58,183 bases of DNA, from the NCBI GenBank assembly GCA_944386475.1, contig CALXBH010000009.1:1-58183 (forward strand), read 5' to 3'. Source of the stretch: an uncultured Clostridia bacterium. Its GTDB lineage: Bacteria > Bacillota > Clostridia > Oscillospirales > Ruminococcaceae. Under the pieces are notes generated by a model. It saw only the letters and a program-made list of their open reading frames with translations, was not told where the DNA came from and made no database searches. Shown here one piece after another: positions 1 through 8,143 of this stretch. The translations under genes and the position numbers were made by a program. Numbering within the stretch: position 1 is the first letter of the stretch; every line of letters begins with the position of its first letter.

Positions 1-2
1 AT

Positions 3-770
3 CCGGCCATTATCCCTCGTGAGGATTTCCTAAATGTCCAGCTTGAACTGACCAGAAGGAACAGCAAAAAGAAGGTTTCCCAAAAGAAAACCAAGAGCGC
101 GCTGGGCAAATACTGCAGCAAGTATGCACTTTCCGAAAGGCTGGTTTGCGGGGAATGCGGTTCCATGTATCGCCGGACCACTTGGGTAAAAAAAGGCAAG
201 AAGAAAGTAGTCTGGCGCTGCATCAGCCGATTGGAATTCGGAACAAAATACTGCCAACATTCACCAACCATATCGGAAGAAGCCTTACATCAGGCAATCC
301 TCCAATGTATTCAAAAAGTGGTCGGGGACAAAGAAGATATCCTAAAAAATCTGCGTGATGTTCAAGAAAACATTATCCTGTTTTCCGGGAATCAAATCAC
401 ACCGCAATCGCTGGAAAAGCAAATAGACAAACTGCAGCAGGAAATGTCTGCCTTAGTTAAAATCATTGCTCAAGGCGGTGACAGTGACTTCTATGCCGCC
501 AAGCTGCGGCAGCTTTCCGAACAGAAAATGGACCTCACCAACCAACTGCAGGAAATCCAGAAAAAGAAAATGGCAGATCAGGCACAGGAATATCAGTACC
601 AACAAGCCCTGCTTTATATCAACAACGAGGAAAACCTGAATCTAACTGAATTTAACGATGACTTTATTCGAAGAATTATTGAACAGGTGACCGTTCTATC
701 CGCTACCCAAATCAGAATACGATTTGTTGGTGGATATGAGCAGGACGCAAACCTGCCATTGAAAAAATAG
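3..770 (+). CDS. Large serine recombinase, C-terminal part (cut by window edge)
   Basis: Open frame from the first bases to a TAA at 770, about 255 residues with no start in the window. It carries the recombinase zinc-ribbon pattern (VCGEC, then a WRC and a YC about 25-40 residues later), followed by a long Gln/Lys/Glu-rich coiled coil and a C-terminal segment with IRRIIEQVTV. This order (zinc ribbon, coiled coil, tail) is that of the C-terminal half of large serine integrases; the catalytic N-terminal domain should lie before the window. It probably mobilises, or once mobilised, an element to which the following ABC-ATPase operon may belong, but I cannot see its att sites. A terminator hairpin follows directly. 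Confidence 0.85.
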   Translation, partial: PAIIPREDFLNVQLELTRRNSKKKVSQKKTKSALGKYCSKYALSERLVCGECGSMYRRTTWVKKGKKKVVWRCISRLEFGTKYCQHSPTISEEALHQAILQCIQKVVGDKEDILKNLRDVQENIILFSGNQITPQSLEKQIDKLQQEMSALVKIIAQGGDSDFYAAKLRQLSEQKMDLTNQLQEIQKKKMADQAQEYQYQQALLYINNEENLNLTEFNDDFIRRIIEQVTVLSATQIRIRFVGGYEQDANLPLKK

Positions 771-779
771 GTTGCCTGC

Positions 780-832
780 AAAAAAATAGCACCGATGTCC
801 TCAATCCGGGGGGCATCGGTACTATTTTTTTG
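780..832 (+). terminator. Rho-independent terminator after the serine recombinase
   Basis: An A-run and ATAG lead into ACCGATG, a GC-rich loop, then CATCGGT and ACTATTTTTTT. The arms pair closely and end in a T-run, 10 bases after the recombinase stop. Confidence 0.8.
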
Positions 833-865
833 TGGGTAACTTTAGTATATAGAGAGAAAAATCAC

Positions 866-894
866 TTTCAAAATTGCAGCGTTTCTGTTATAAT
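866..894 (+). promoter_or_regulatory. Sigma-A-type promoter of the ABC-3C operon
   Basis: TTTCAA (866-871), a 17-base spacer and a perfect TATAAT (889-894) lie 70 bases upstream of the first gene of the operon. A strong Shine-Dalgarno (AAGAAAGGGGGG) precedes the start at 964. Confidence 0.6.
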
Positions 895-963
895 GAAAAT
901 GAGTAAGTGTACGTTGTAGATTGTTCTTTGAAATAAAAGATTTGTGAAGAAAGGGGGGAAAGC

Positions 964-1173
964 ATGAAAGTTCAGCCCCCCCCACAAGTAGGAGATAGAT
1001 TATTCTTATTCCATCGAGAGGTAATCATTACCAAGACCTATTTAACATTTCACCTTGTCAAAATTCGCTATATAAATGACATTGCTGAATTTTGTATAGA
1101 CTATCATGCTTTATCTTCCCAGCCTGACTACACAAATTCAATTGGAATAAACAAGCTAAGAGGACGGATATAA
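964..1173 (+). CDS. Small hypothetical protein leading the ABC-3C operon
   Basis: A 69-residue protein with a very strong ribosome-binding site (AAAGGGGGGAAAGC) just before the ATG. Its stop overlaps the ATG of the next gene, so the two are translationally coupled. The sequence is rich in aromatic and beta-branched residues, starting with a VGDRLFLFHR segment, which suggests a small beta-barrel fold; this is inference. I do not recognise the family. Its first place in a putative conflict operon makes it a candidate extra component, a regulator or an antidote of the effector encoded directly after it. Confidence 0.65.
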   Translation: MKVQPPPQVGDRLFLFHREVIITKTYLTFHLVKIRYINDIAEFCIDYHALSSQPDYTNSIGINKLRGRI

Positions 1174-2129
1174 TGAGCAGTATTATGACATTTATTGAAG
1201 GATATATGACTGGAAACGCATGGGAAGAACTCTGTGTAAAATGTTATCGTCTAAGATATCAAAGAGAGCATTATACAGCTATCCCTGCAGTGCAAGGTGG
1301 AGATGCTGGTATTGAAGGATTTACTCATAGCGGAATAGTTCATCAGTGCTATTGTCCAGAACGTATATATTCAGATAATGAACTTTATACTCATCAAAGG
1401 GACAAGCTAACTGCAGATATCGAAAAATTAATGAATAATGGAGAGCGCCTTAAAAAATTAGGAGTTCCGCCTATTGCTGAATGGCATTTTAATATTCCTG
1501 AATATAAAGATCCGAGGATTCTTAGTCATGCGCAATCGAAGCAGCAAGAAGTGTTAACTGCCAAAAAGAAGAATCCTACTTTGTTTGCCTATATTTCTGA
1601 TGATTTTAAAATACTTGTTAAAGTTGCAGAAGATTTTTCACCGGAAATTAGCAGAATTATTCGTACAAACCTTACTGATATGAAGCTTAATTTAGCTGTT
1701 CAACATCAAGAGAAGCCTGATTGGTCAAAATGTGATTCCCAAAAAGTCGCTAATATACGTCGTAAAGTAGGAGCAGTAATGCATGTTGACGAAGATGATC
1801 CTGATTTAAACTATGTGATTAATGTTTATATTGATTATTATATAGCTGGACTGGAAATCATGAATAACTTACAACTTCATTTCCCAGAAATATATGAAGA
1901 TCTCTACAAATTAGAACAGAGCTATAAAAGAGAAGTTTCATTGAAAACTCGGATGAATACTGACCGGCAATTAAATCAAAGTTTATTTAATAATATCCTT
2001 AACGAGTTTCAAGAAAAACTCGAAAAAGATTTTTCCAAAATGCTGACACAAGCTTCCGTTGTAGAACTAAAACAAGATTTAGTCGCAAGTTGGTTGGCTG
2101 ATTGTTCTATGGAATTCAGGAGTGTATAA
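1173..2129 (+). CDS. Putative restriction-endonuclease-like effector of an ABC-3C system
   Basis: A 318-residue protein. The N-terminal 65 residues hold a PD-(D/E)XK-like arrangement: a WEELC helix near residue 17, a GGDAGIEG motif at 42-49 (candidate acidic metal ligands), then a strand ending in HQCYCPE where the canonical motif would have Q/E-x-K. The remainder is largely alpha-helical with charged segments, likely contacts to the ATPase partners. Three bases separate it from the middle-component gene. By analogy with ABC-3C systems, in which an ABC ATPase and a winged-helix middle protein accompany a variable effector, this would be the nuclease or toxin unleashed on invasion. The missing catalytic Lys means nuclease activity is not certain. 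Confidence 0.6.
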   Translation: MSSIMTFIEGYMTGNAWEELCVKCYRLRYQREHYTAIPAVQGGDAGIEGFTHSGIVHQCYCPERIYSDNELYTHQRDKLTADIEKLMNNGERLKKLGVPPIAEWHFNIPEYKDPRILSHAQSKQQEVLTAKKKNPTLFAYISDDFKILVKVAEDFSPEISRIIRTNLTDMKLNLAVQHQEKPDWSKCDSQKVANIRRKVGAVMHVDEDDPDLNYVINVYIDYYIAGLEIMNNLQLHFPEIYEDLYKLEQSYKREVSLKTRMNTDRQLNQSLFNNILNEFQEKLEKDFSKMLTQASVVELKQDLVASWLADCSMEFRSV

Positions 2130-2132
2130 CTA

Positions 2133-2615
2133 ATGGTAAATCAGTTTCCTCTACAAGGTGATATAATTTTTGATGCAAAACCAGATGCGGTACCTTATAA
2201 CTATCGAATAAGTTATAAGGTTTCTCAGTTGTGTCTTATTATGTACATATGTGGATGGGGAACGTCTTGCTCGCTAATTAAACTTCATATGATATCCTTT
2301 GCATTGTTATCACGAAAGAACATGGACAATCTATTAGAGTTTTCTGATAAAACAAATGAATCAGTGGTAGTTAGGTTTGATCCAGCAGTAAATAGAGCAC
2401 TTACATACGCAGTGGCTTATGGCTTTGTCGTACAACAGCAAAACGGGAATTATAAACTAACAGACCAAGGGAAAAATTTCGCAGAGCGAATTAAATTGGC
2501 TGGCGATCTAATGGTGACTGAAATTAGAGAACTTACAGATTTGTCAAAAAGACTTACTGAATCAAGGATTAAGGAACTCACTGAAATTTGGAGGGATAGA
2601 CATGCTGAGGATTAA
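2133..2615 (+). CDS. ABC-three-component system middle component (winged helix)
   Basis: A 160-residue protein with the layout of ABC-3C middle components: a YKVSQLCLIMYICGWGTSCS helix pair, a KLHMISFALLS segment, then an RFDPAVNRAL segment and a GNYKLTDQGKNF wing of a winged helix. Charged helices close the C-terminus. It overlaps the ATPase gene by 14 bases and follows the effector by three, so all are made from one transcript. In described systems this protein is thought to bridge ATPase and effector. Family membership rests on pattern recognition rather than a profile search. Confidence 0.7.
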   Translation: MVNQFPLQGDIIFDAKPDAVPYNYRISYKVSQLCLIMYICGWGTSCSLIKLHMISFALLSRKNMDNLLEFSDKTNESVVVRFDPAVNRALTYAVAYGFVVQQQNGNYKLTDQGKNFAERIKLAGDLMVTEIRELTDLSKRLTESRIKELTEIWRDRHAED

Positions 2616-4665
2616 TAGATTACGTGTTGAAATTAATACTGCAAACGGCATGTATGGAATAGATGAATCTTTTAAAAAAGGGTTAAATTTTGTGGCAAGT
2701 AAGGAAAACACTTGCGGAAAAAGTTCTATACTTGCAGCTATATATTATTGCCTTGGTTTTGAGCAGATACTGGGTGGTGTCGCAGGTATTGGTGGGAAGG
2801 TATTAACATCTGCTTTTAAAAATACAATTGATGACAATGGAAAATCATGGAATGTTACAGAATCTGGAGCCTATCTTGAAATCAGTAATGGCTCCGAAGA
2901 AATAACAGTTTATAGAAGCATTAAAGCAGAAAATAAAGACAATAGACTTATTACTGTATATTTTAGTGAATATGATTTGATTAGTAATCCCAAAACCCAG
3001 TCGGAAGATTTTTATGTAAACATTCAGCATGCTGCTACAAGTCAACGAGGATTTCATGCATTTTTAGAGGACTTTTTACATTTAAATCTTCCTTTAGTTC
3101 GCACATCTGATGGTAGTGAACGAAAACTTTATTTACAAATCATTTTTTCAGCTATGTTTATTGAACAAAAACATGGCTGGTCTGATATCCTGTCGGGAAT
3201 GCCCGTATTTGGCATTCGAGAGTCGAAAAAGCGAGTGGTTGAATATATACTTGGTCTCGATACCTTTAAAAACGAAAAAGAGCGAGATCGACTAAATGGT
3301 ATAAAAACAGACCTTGAAAATAAGTGGGAACAGCTTATCAAAGAAATACAGCGACGTGCTTATTCCGAATCTTGCGATATTGTTAATATCCCCGTGCATC
3401 CCTGTGTGCTTTCAGACAAACAGTTTTCGCGTATTGCTATTCTAACAGTTGAGAAAACTACTATAGATGAAAAAAACAATCAATTAAAAACGGAATATGA
3501 CTCATTGCGTCAATTGAAGCCACGAGTGACTGATAATTTTGAGGCTTTAAATACAGAGCTTTCAGAAACAGAAGCAGCCATTCTCAAATTTGAAGAGATT
3601 GTACGTCATCTAATGCAGAAATTATCTGGAATTAGTGAAACAATTCATCGGCTGACTTCTGATCTTCAACTTATTTGTACTGATATTAGAAATAATGAGG
3701 ATGCAGCCAGATTACAAAAATTTGGTTCGGAAGTTAGTAATGGGCAGATAAGTGCAAATATTTGTCCAACTTGCAAACAGCAAATTCAAGATAATCTTTT
3801 AGAAGCTAATCCGTGTAGTGGCTTTATGAGTATTGAAGAAAACATACGGCATCTTAAGGCGCAAAAAAGTATGCTGGAATTTTCTCTCAATAGCCGTAAG
3901 AATACTCGTGACGCGCTACAAAAAGAAAAAGATAGCTATGAAAGTAGACTATTAACTTTACGCCGTTTAGCGCAAACCCTTCGGTCAGACCTTTTTACCA
4001 CAACAGATACCGAAGCATCTGAAGCAATAATTTTAAAAAAGATAGAAATATCGAAACAAATTGAGCAGTTATCAGATTTGCAAGATGCATTTTATTCTTT
4101 TCTTGATAATCTAAATGACTTATCGGAAAAGTGGAATGATTATTTAGAGCAGAAAAGTCGTTTGCCGAAGAAGGGGATTTCTGAAATGGATATGAGCAAA
4201 ATAGCTCTATTGAAATCTCACTTTATTGACAATCTGCGAAGATACCACTATAGTAGCTTATCAAGTTTTGACGGTATAGAAATCTCAGAAGAATCTTTGC
4301 TACCAACCATTGATGGATTTGATATGAAATTTGATTCATCTGCAAGTGATGGAATCAGAACAATTTGGGCTTTTACACTGGCTCTTTTACAGGTTTCGAT
4401 TGAAAAAGACGGAAATCATCCCGGAATTATTATTTTTGATGAACCCGCTCAACAAAGTATAGTTTCAGAAGATATGAACAGCTTTATTCAGTCAGTATCT
4501 GAAGTTAGTTCCCAAAGCCAGATAATTATGGCCATAACACTTAATAGTCATGAACTTATTCATATTATTGATGAGTTGGATACCGATAAATATCATAAGC
4601 TGGAGATTGCAGATAAAGCATTTAAACGATTTGAAAAAATGGGCTCAAGGGAAGTGTCAGATTAA
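2602..4665 (+). CDS. Rad50/SMC-like ABC ATPase of the ABC-3C system
   Basis: A 687-residue ATPase. The P-loop region at about 32-42 reads ASKENTCGKSS, which keeps GKS but has Lys where the first Gly of GxxxxGKS is expected. Two coiled-coil arms flank a CPTC motif (Cys388 and Cys391), which resembles a Rad50 zinc hook. The C-terminal lobe has a signature-like ASDGIRTIWAF near 575-587, a Walker B IIIFDEP near 610 and an H-loop-like NSHE. The family senses or clamps DNA; here it probably detects foreign DNA and licenses the nuclease-like partner. The gene is AT-rich compared with the housekeeping genes from 7 kb on, which fits horizontal acquisition beside the recombinase. Confidence 0.75.
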   Translation: MLRINRLRVEINTANGMYGIDESFKKGLNFVASKENTCGKSSILAAIYYCLGFEQILGGVAGIGGKVLTSAFKNTIDDNGKSWNVTESGAYLEISNGSEEITVYRSIKAENKDNRLITVYFSEYDLISNPKTQSEDFYVNIQHAATSQRGFHAFLEDFLHLNLPLVRTSDGSERKLYLQIIFSAMFIEQKHGWSDILSGMPVFGIRESKKRVVEYILGLDTFKNEKERDRLNGIKTDLENKWEQLIKEIQRRAYSESCDIVNIPVHPCVLSDKQFSRIAILTVEKTTIDEKNNQLKTEYDSLRQLKPRVTDNFEALNTELSETEAAILKFEEIVRHLMQKLSGISETIHRLTSDLQLICTDIRNNEDAARLQKFGSEVSNGQISANICPTCKQQIQDNLLEANPCSGFMSIEENIRHLKAQKSMLEFSLNSRKNTRDALQKEKDSYESRLLTLRRLAQTLRSDLFTTTDTEASEAIILKKIEISKQIEQLSDLQDAFYSFLDNLNDLSEKWNDYLEQKSRLPKKGISEMDMSKIALLKSHFIDNLRRYHYSSLSSFDGIEISEESLLPTIDGFDMKFDSSASDGIRTIWAFTLALLQVSIEKDGNHPGIIIFDEPAQQSIVSEDMNSFIQSVSEVSSQSQIIMAITLNSHELIHIIDELDTDKYHKLEIADKAFKRFEKMGSREVSD

Positions 4666-4679
4666 GTAACTGAAAGGGG

Positions 4680-4930
4680 CATCTAAAGTGACCACCCCTT
4701 CCAGACTGAGTCTGGACGCAATTCGCGTTCGGACTCTTTTCTTTTTGCCCGGGCAATGCGCTCGCGTTTGGGGCGGCATCGAAACCGTTTGCCTTTTCCG
4801 CACCTGCGGTGAGCAATTCGCGCTCCGCAGGTTTTCTTTTTTTGTAACACTGTGCCCGCGTTTGGGCGGCATCGAAACCGTTCGCCTTTTCCGCACCTGC
4901 GGTGAGCAATTCGCGCTCCGCAGGCGTGCT
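4680..4930. repeat. Cluster of palindromic repeats sharing an AATTCGCG loop
   Basis: Two direct copies of a 68-base unit (4764-4831 and 4857-4924) differ at only a few positions. Each ends in a hairpin with arms CCTGCGG and CCGCAGG around GAGCAATTCGCGCTC. A third hairpin (about 4703-4733, GAGTC...GGACTC) has the same AATTC loop. The first two hairpins are followed by T-rich runs (TTTTCTTTTT), so they can act as tandem terminators for the upstream operon. Minus-strand open frames across the block simply translate the repeats. The stretch 4666-5089 holds no credible gene. Confidence 0.8.
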
Positions 4931-4987
4931 CTTCTGTAGGTATCATCCACGTTTAAAACGGTATGTCAACTGTTCCCCTCTGCTAAC

Positions 4988-5025
4988 CAAAAATCCGATA
5001 TGTTTTGACATATCGGATTTTTTAT
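4988..5025 (+). terminator. Terminator hairpin
   Basis: AAAATCCGATATG and CATATCGGATTTT form a perfect stem around a short T-rich loop, followed by more T residues. It isolates the phosphotransferase gene from upstream transcription. Confidence 0.7.
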
Positions 5026-5089
5026 GTATACTGATGTTTTATAAGGGATAAATCACCGAAAATCGTTTATGGGGAGAGGATGAACGGGA

Positions 5090-6046
5090 ATGCACAACGG
5101 AATCTTACGGGATAAAGGATATATCCGCCGGTTAAGCGACGTTCTATATGGGCAATATGGGATGATCGCAGCTGAAATAACGCCTGCCAATCGCGGATAT
5201 TATGGAGAAACTTGGAAAGTGCGTGCAAATTCCGGATGTTATTTTTTAAAAATGGATTATCTGCCCTTCCATCAAAAAAGATTTCAGCAAAGCCTATCTG
5301 TTGTAGAATACCTGTGTGAACGCGGGATCGATTTTGTCGGGAAAATTATCAAAGCTCGGGAAGATAAGCTTTATTTCCATTTTGATACGGCAGTTGGCGG
5401 GTTATTTGAATGGGTGGACGGCGAACAGGTGGAGACAGATGAAACCAAAAGTGCGGAGTATCAAATGCTGTGCCAAATATACCGACTGACAAAACCAGGG
5501 TTTAACATTCCTACTGCCTCGTTTTCCGACGATGCGGCGATGCACTTTTACAAACAGTGGGAGACGCTTAAATCGGCCCCTAAAACGGATGGGGATTGTG
5601 CGGTGCTCGCGGTTTTAGAACGCTTTAAACAAGAGATATCGCACTGTGCCTCACGGCTTTCCAAGCTTGCGGAACTCTGCCGGCAGGATGAAAGCGCCTT
5701 TTATCTGACGCATGGCGATGCAGGCGGCAATTTCTTTATCGGGAACGGACGAAATTATATTTTGGATTGGGATGAAGTGATGTACGCCCCTCTGGAGCGG
5801 GATGCATGGGTGATGGGATGCTATGACTGGGCGCGAAAACTATTTAACGATACACTCAAAGTAAATGGGATTTCCTATCAGCTGCGACCGGAAAGACTGG
5901 CTTTCTATTGTTATCACATGTATTTCTTTTATCTTAATGAATTTTTGATGACTCATCCCATCAGCGATAAAAGCCAAAGAATCGCCGAATATTTAGAGGA
6001 TGGATGGATTAAAAGCAGGATACAGTTTGCAGATACAATAGCATAA
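5090..6046 (+). CDS. APH/choline-kinase-family phosphotransferase
   Basis: A 318-residue protein of the aminoglycoside phosphotransferase fold. The catalytic loop reads THGDAGGNFF (near residue 207), with the catalytic Asp in HGD and the metal-binding Asn; the second Asp motif ILDWDEV follows about 20 residues later. An N-lobe FLKMDY segment supplies the likely ATP-binding Lys. The start at 5090 is placed 9 bases after GGGGAGAGG. Such enzymes phosphorylate aminoglycosides, spectinomycin, macrolides, choline or sugars; the sequence alone does not tell which, and resistance should not be assumed. Monocistronic between a terminator and a 120-base gap. Confidence 0.75.
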   Translation: MHNGILRDKGYIRRLSDVLYGQYGMIAAEITPANRGYYGETWKVRANSGCYFLKMDYLPFHQKRFQQSLSVVEYLCERGIDFVGKIIKAREDKLYFHFDTAVGGLFEWVDGEQVETDETKSAEYQMLCQIYRLTKPGFNIPTASFSDDAAMHFYKQWETLKSAPKTDGDCAVLAVLERFKQEISHCASRLSKLAELCRQDESAFYLTHGDAGGNFFIGNGRNYILDWDEVMYAPLERDAWVMGCYDWARKLFNDTLKVNGISYQLRPERLAFYCYHMYFFYLNEFLMTHPISDKSQRIAEYLEDGWIKSRIQFADTIA

Positions 6047-6168
6047 TTGCCGGTTTTAAAAGCCAGACATAGCTGGAAAGGCAAGCATAGAGGGCTTAGA
6101 GTACGCAGAAATTTTTTAGGCAATTTTTTCGCATGTTATGAAGGCCGTAGAAAGGAAGGCGATAAGGG

Positions 6169-6546
6169 ATGAACCGTGAGGTTATGTTGTTTTTCAATGA
6201 GCATATAGACGCATTACCGCTGTATGAAGCACTGGAAAAACGAATCTTAAATGAAATAGAAAATGTACATGTTAAGGTGCAAAAAAGCCAGATTTCTTTT
6301 TATAACAAGCATCTTTTTTCCTGCGTTTCTTTTGCCCGAATCCGTCGAAAGAAAGATTGTCCGCCTTATTACATAGTCGTTACCTTTGGGCTGGATCACC
6401 AATTGGATTCCTCGCGGATTGAAATAGCCACCCAGCCTTATCCCGCCCGGTGGACGCATCATTTGATGATTTCTCGGCTGGAAGAAATTGATGAGGAGCT
6501 TATGACATGGCTCAAACAAGCTGCTGTATTTTCAGCGGCAAAATAA
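6169..6546 (+). CDS. DUF5655-like protein
   Basis: A 125-residue soluble protein. The segment VQKSQISFYNKHLFSCVSF, followed by a strand-rich region and an HHLMISRLEEIDEELMTWL tail, matches my recollection of DUF5655 domains, which occur alone or fused to transport- or DNA-related proteins. No catalytic residues can be named. The Shine-Dalgarno AGAAAGGAAGG lies about 7 bases before the ATG. It stands alone, and its role is unknown. Confidence 0.55.
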   Translation: MNREVMLFFNEHIDALPLYEALEKRILNEIENVHVKVQKSQISFYNKHLFSCVSFARIRRKKDCPPYYIVVTFGLDHQLDSSRIEIATQPYPARWTHHLMISRLEEIDEELMTWLKQAAVFSAAK

Positions 6547-6704
6547 ATAAAAAAGGCCGAATCCGGCAGCGGCAGGGGGGCGCTTGTGTCTTCTGGACCG
6601 GGCATCAAAAAAGAGCCGTCAGATACTCGTACAGCGCCTTTTAAAGGTTTGTGCCGGAAGCTTGCCTCGCAGCCGGAATGCCGTTATAATAAGAGGCATA
6701 GGCG

Positions 6705-7385
6705 GTGAGGCATATGATTATTAAAATCACGCAGACAGCATCAAACGTCAGGCAGACCTATGATATTACAAGCGATGCTTTTTATTTTAGCGGGGAAGCA
6801 GGGAGCTTTTCCCGCCTGCAAAATATCACCATATCCAATGCCGATACGACGATAAAAGGCGTTTACAAGGTGGCAAAATGGGTCAATTATATTCCTTTTC
6901 GCTATTTTTTTGGGTGGGAAAACCGGACAAAAATATTTTCCCTTTACCAGAACGGTGAGCGCTGCGGCAGCCTTTATTTCTCTAAACATGGTTTTTTAAA
7001 AAGCTGCTATGTGATGACGCTGGACGACGGCAAAACTTTTCACTGCTATTCCATCAGCAAAGGCTCTTTTGATTATGTTTGCATCTTTGACGGCGAACAG
7101 CAGATCGCCTTGCTGGAAACCTATTTGAGCGTCAATGATTATAAATACACCCACAAATTATATCTGCTGGAAAGCCATGATCCTTATGGGGAGCTGCTGT
7201 CCTTTTTCGCTGTCTATTATGCAAGCGACCAGTTTGCCCAGCGGATGCATATGAGCAAAGGATCTGTTGCCGAAAAGTCCTGGTCCTTTTCCAGATACAA
7301 CCACAAGTATGACGCCTCCTTTCGAGAAACCCATTTCCCGGACGAAAACTTTTTTGGAAAAACCCATCTTTTTCAGCAGCTATGA
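6705..7385 (+). CDS. Hypothetical protein, possible tubby/LURP-like beta-barrel
   Basis: A 226-residue protein without signal peptide or membrane helix. It alternates short strands with turns such as YQNGERCGSLYFSKHGF and IFDGEQQIALLETYLSVNDYKYTHKLYLL, which suggests a single antiparallel beta-barrel like the LURP-one/tubby-C family; this is a fold-level guess. The GTG at 6705 has AAGAGG nine bases upstream; the ATG at 6714 would place its GGTGAGG only three bases away, so GTG is preferred. No operon partners. Confidence 0.5.
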   Translation: MRHMIIKITQTASNVRQTYDITSDAFYFSGEAGSFSRLQNITISNADTTIKGVYKVAKWVNYIPFRYFFGWENRTKIFSLYQNGERCGSLYFSKHGFLKSCYVMTLDDGKTFHCYSISKGSFDYVCIFDGEQQIALLETYLSVNDYKYTHKLYLLESHDPYGELLSFFAVYYASDQFAQRMHMSKGSVAEKSWSFSRYNHKYDASFRETHFPDENFFGKTHLFQQL

Positions 7386-7427
7386 AAAGCGGATGCCCAA
7401 TGTGGCAAGGGCGGATATTCTGCTTAC

Positions 7428-7466
7428 AAAAAACAGGCCTGGACGCACCTTAGCGCCCAGGCCTGT
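7428..7466 (-). terminator. Terminator of the pit operon
   Basis: ACAGGCCTGG and CCAGGCCTGT form a perfect 10-bp stem; read on the minus strand it is followed by a T-run. It lies 18 bases after the DUF47 stop. Confidence 0.85.
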
Positions 7467-7483
7467 CGCATATATTCTGTTCT

Positions 7484-8107
7484 TTAGCTGTTTTTCATAA
7501 TGGTGCTTTCTACCGTGTCCGCCACATGCTCACAGGTATCCATGCATTTTTCCAGATAGTTATATATTTCCCGCCAGGCGATAACCTCTCGGGGGTCCTC
7601 ACAGGTGTCGTGGAGATTGTACATACAGGAGATAAACAGCTTGTCCGCTTCTTCTTCCAGGGTGTTGATCTGGACAATATGGCCGTGAATGTTTTTGGAG
7701 CGCTTAAAGTTTTCGAACTCATTCATCAGCTCCCGGACCTCTTCACAGCAGCGGATCAGGATGTCCACCATCTCCAGCGCGTCGGCGCGGATACTGGATA
7801 CCCGGTTATAATAGATCTTAATTAAAACATCCTCGATCTGGTCGGTCATATCGTCCAGATTTTGGCTTACCTGGATGATATCCTCCCGCTCAATGGGAGT
7901 GATAAAAGCCTTAACCAGGGTGTTGAGCAGTTCATGTTTTTTAATGTCCGCCTCATGCTCCAGCTCGTGGATTTCGTCCAGTCTCTGGGACAGCGACGCC
8001 ACATCAAAGCTGCTCATGGTTTCTTTCAGCAGATAAGCCGCCCGGCAGGAATAATCGGCACAGTCGATAAAGTTTTGAAAATAAAAGGAATCTTGTTTTT
8101 TTGACAT
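7484..8107 (-). CDS. DUF47 (PhoU-like) partner of the Pit phosphate transporter
   Basis: A 207-residue all-helical protein with the PhoU/DUF47 pattern of metal-binding helices: ELEHEADIKKHELLNTL near residue 50, and EEEADKLF and DTCEHVADTVE segments later. DUF47 proteins are encoded next to PiT transporters and are thought to control phosphate flux. Here it follows the transporter gene by 36 bases on the same strand and ends before a strong terminator, so the two form an operon. Confidence 0.88.
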   Translation of the reverse strand: MSKKQDSFYFQNFIDCADYSCRAAYLLKETMSSFDVASLSQRLDEIHELEHEADIKKHELLNTLVKAFITPIEREDIIQVSQNLDDMTDQIEDVLIKIYYNRVSSIRADALEMVDILIRCCEEVRELMNEFENFKRSKNIHGHIVQINTLEEEADKLFISCMYNLHDTCEDPREVIAWREIYNYLEKCMDTCEHVADTVESTIMKNS

Positions 8108-8143
8108 GCTTTTCCCTCAATCCGTAAATGAAATATGATGGAC

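Noticed and set aside
4622-4950. Three overlapping minus-strand frames of 87-97 codons
   Set aside because: They translate the duplicated hairpin units and repeat the same peptide in different frames, so they reflect the DNA repeat.
5090-6046. Calling the phosphotransferase an aminoglycoside-resistance gene
   Set aside because: The fold is shared by many metabolic kinases, and no residue pattern specific to a resistance subfamily was recognised.
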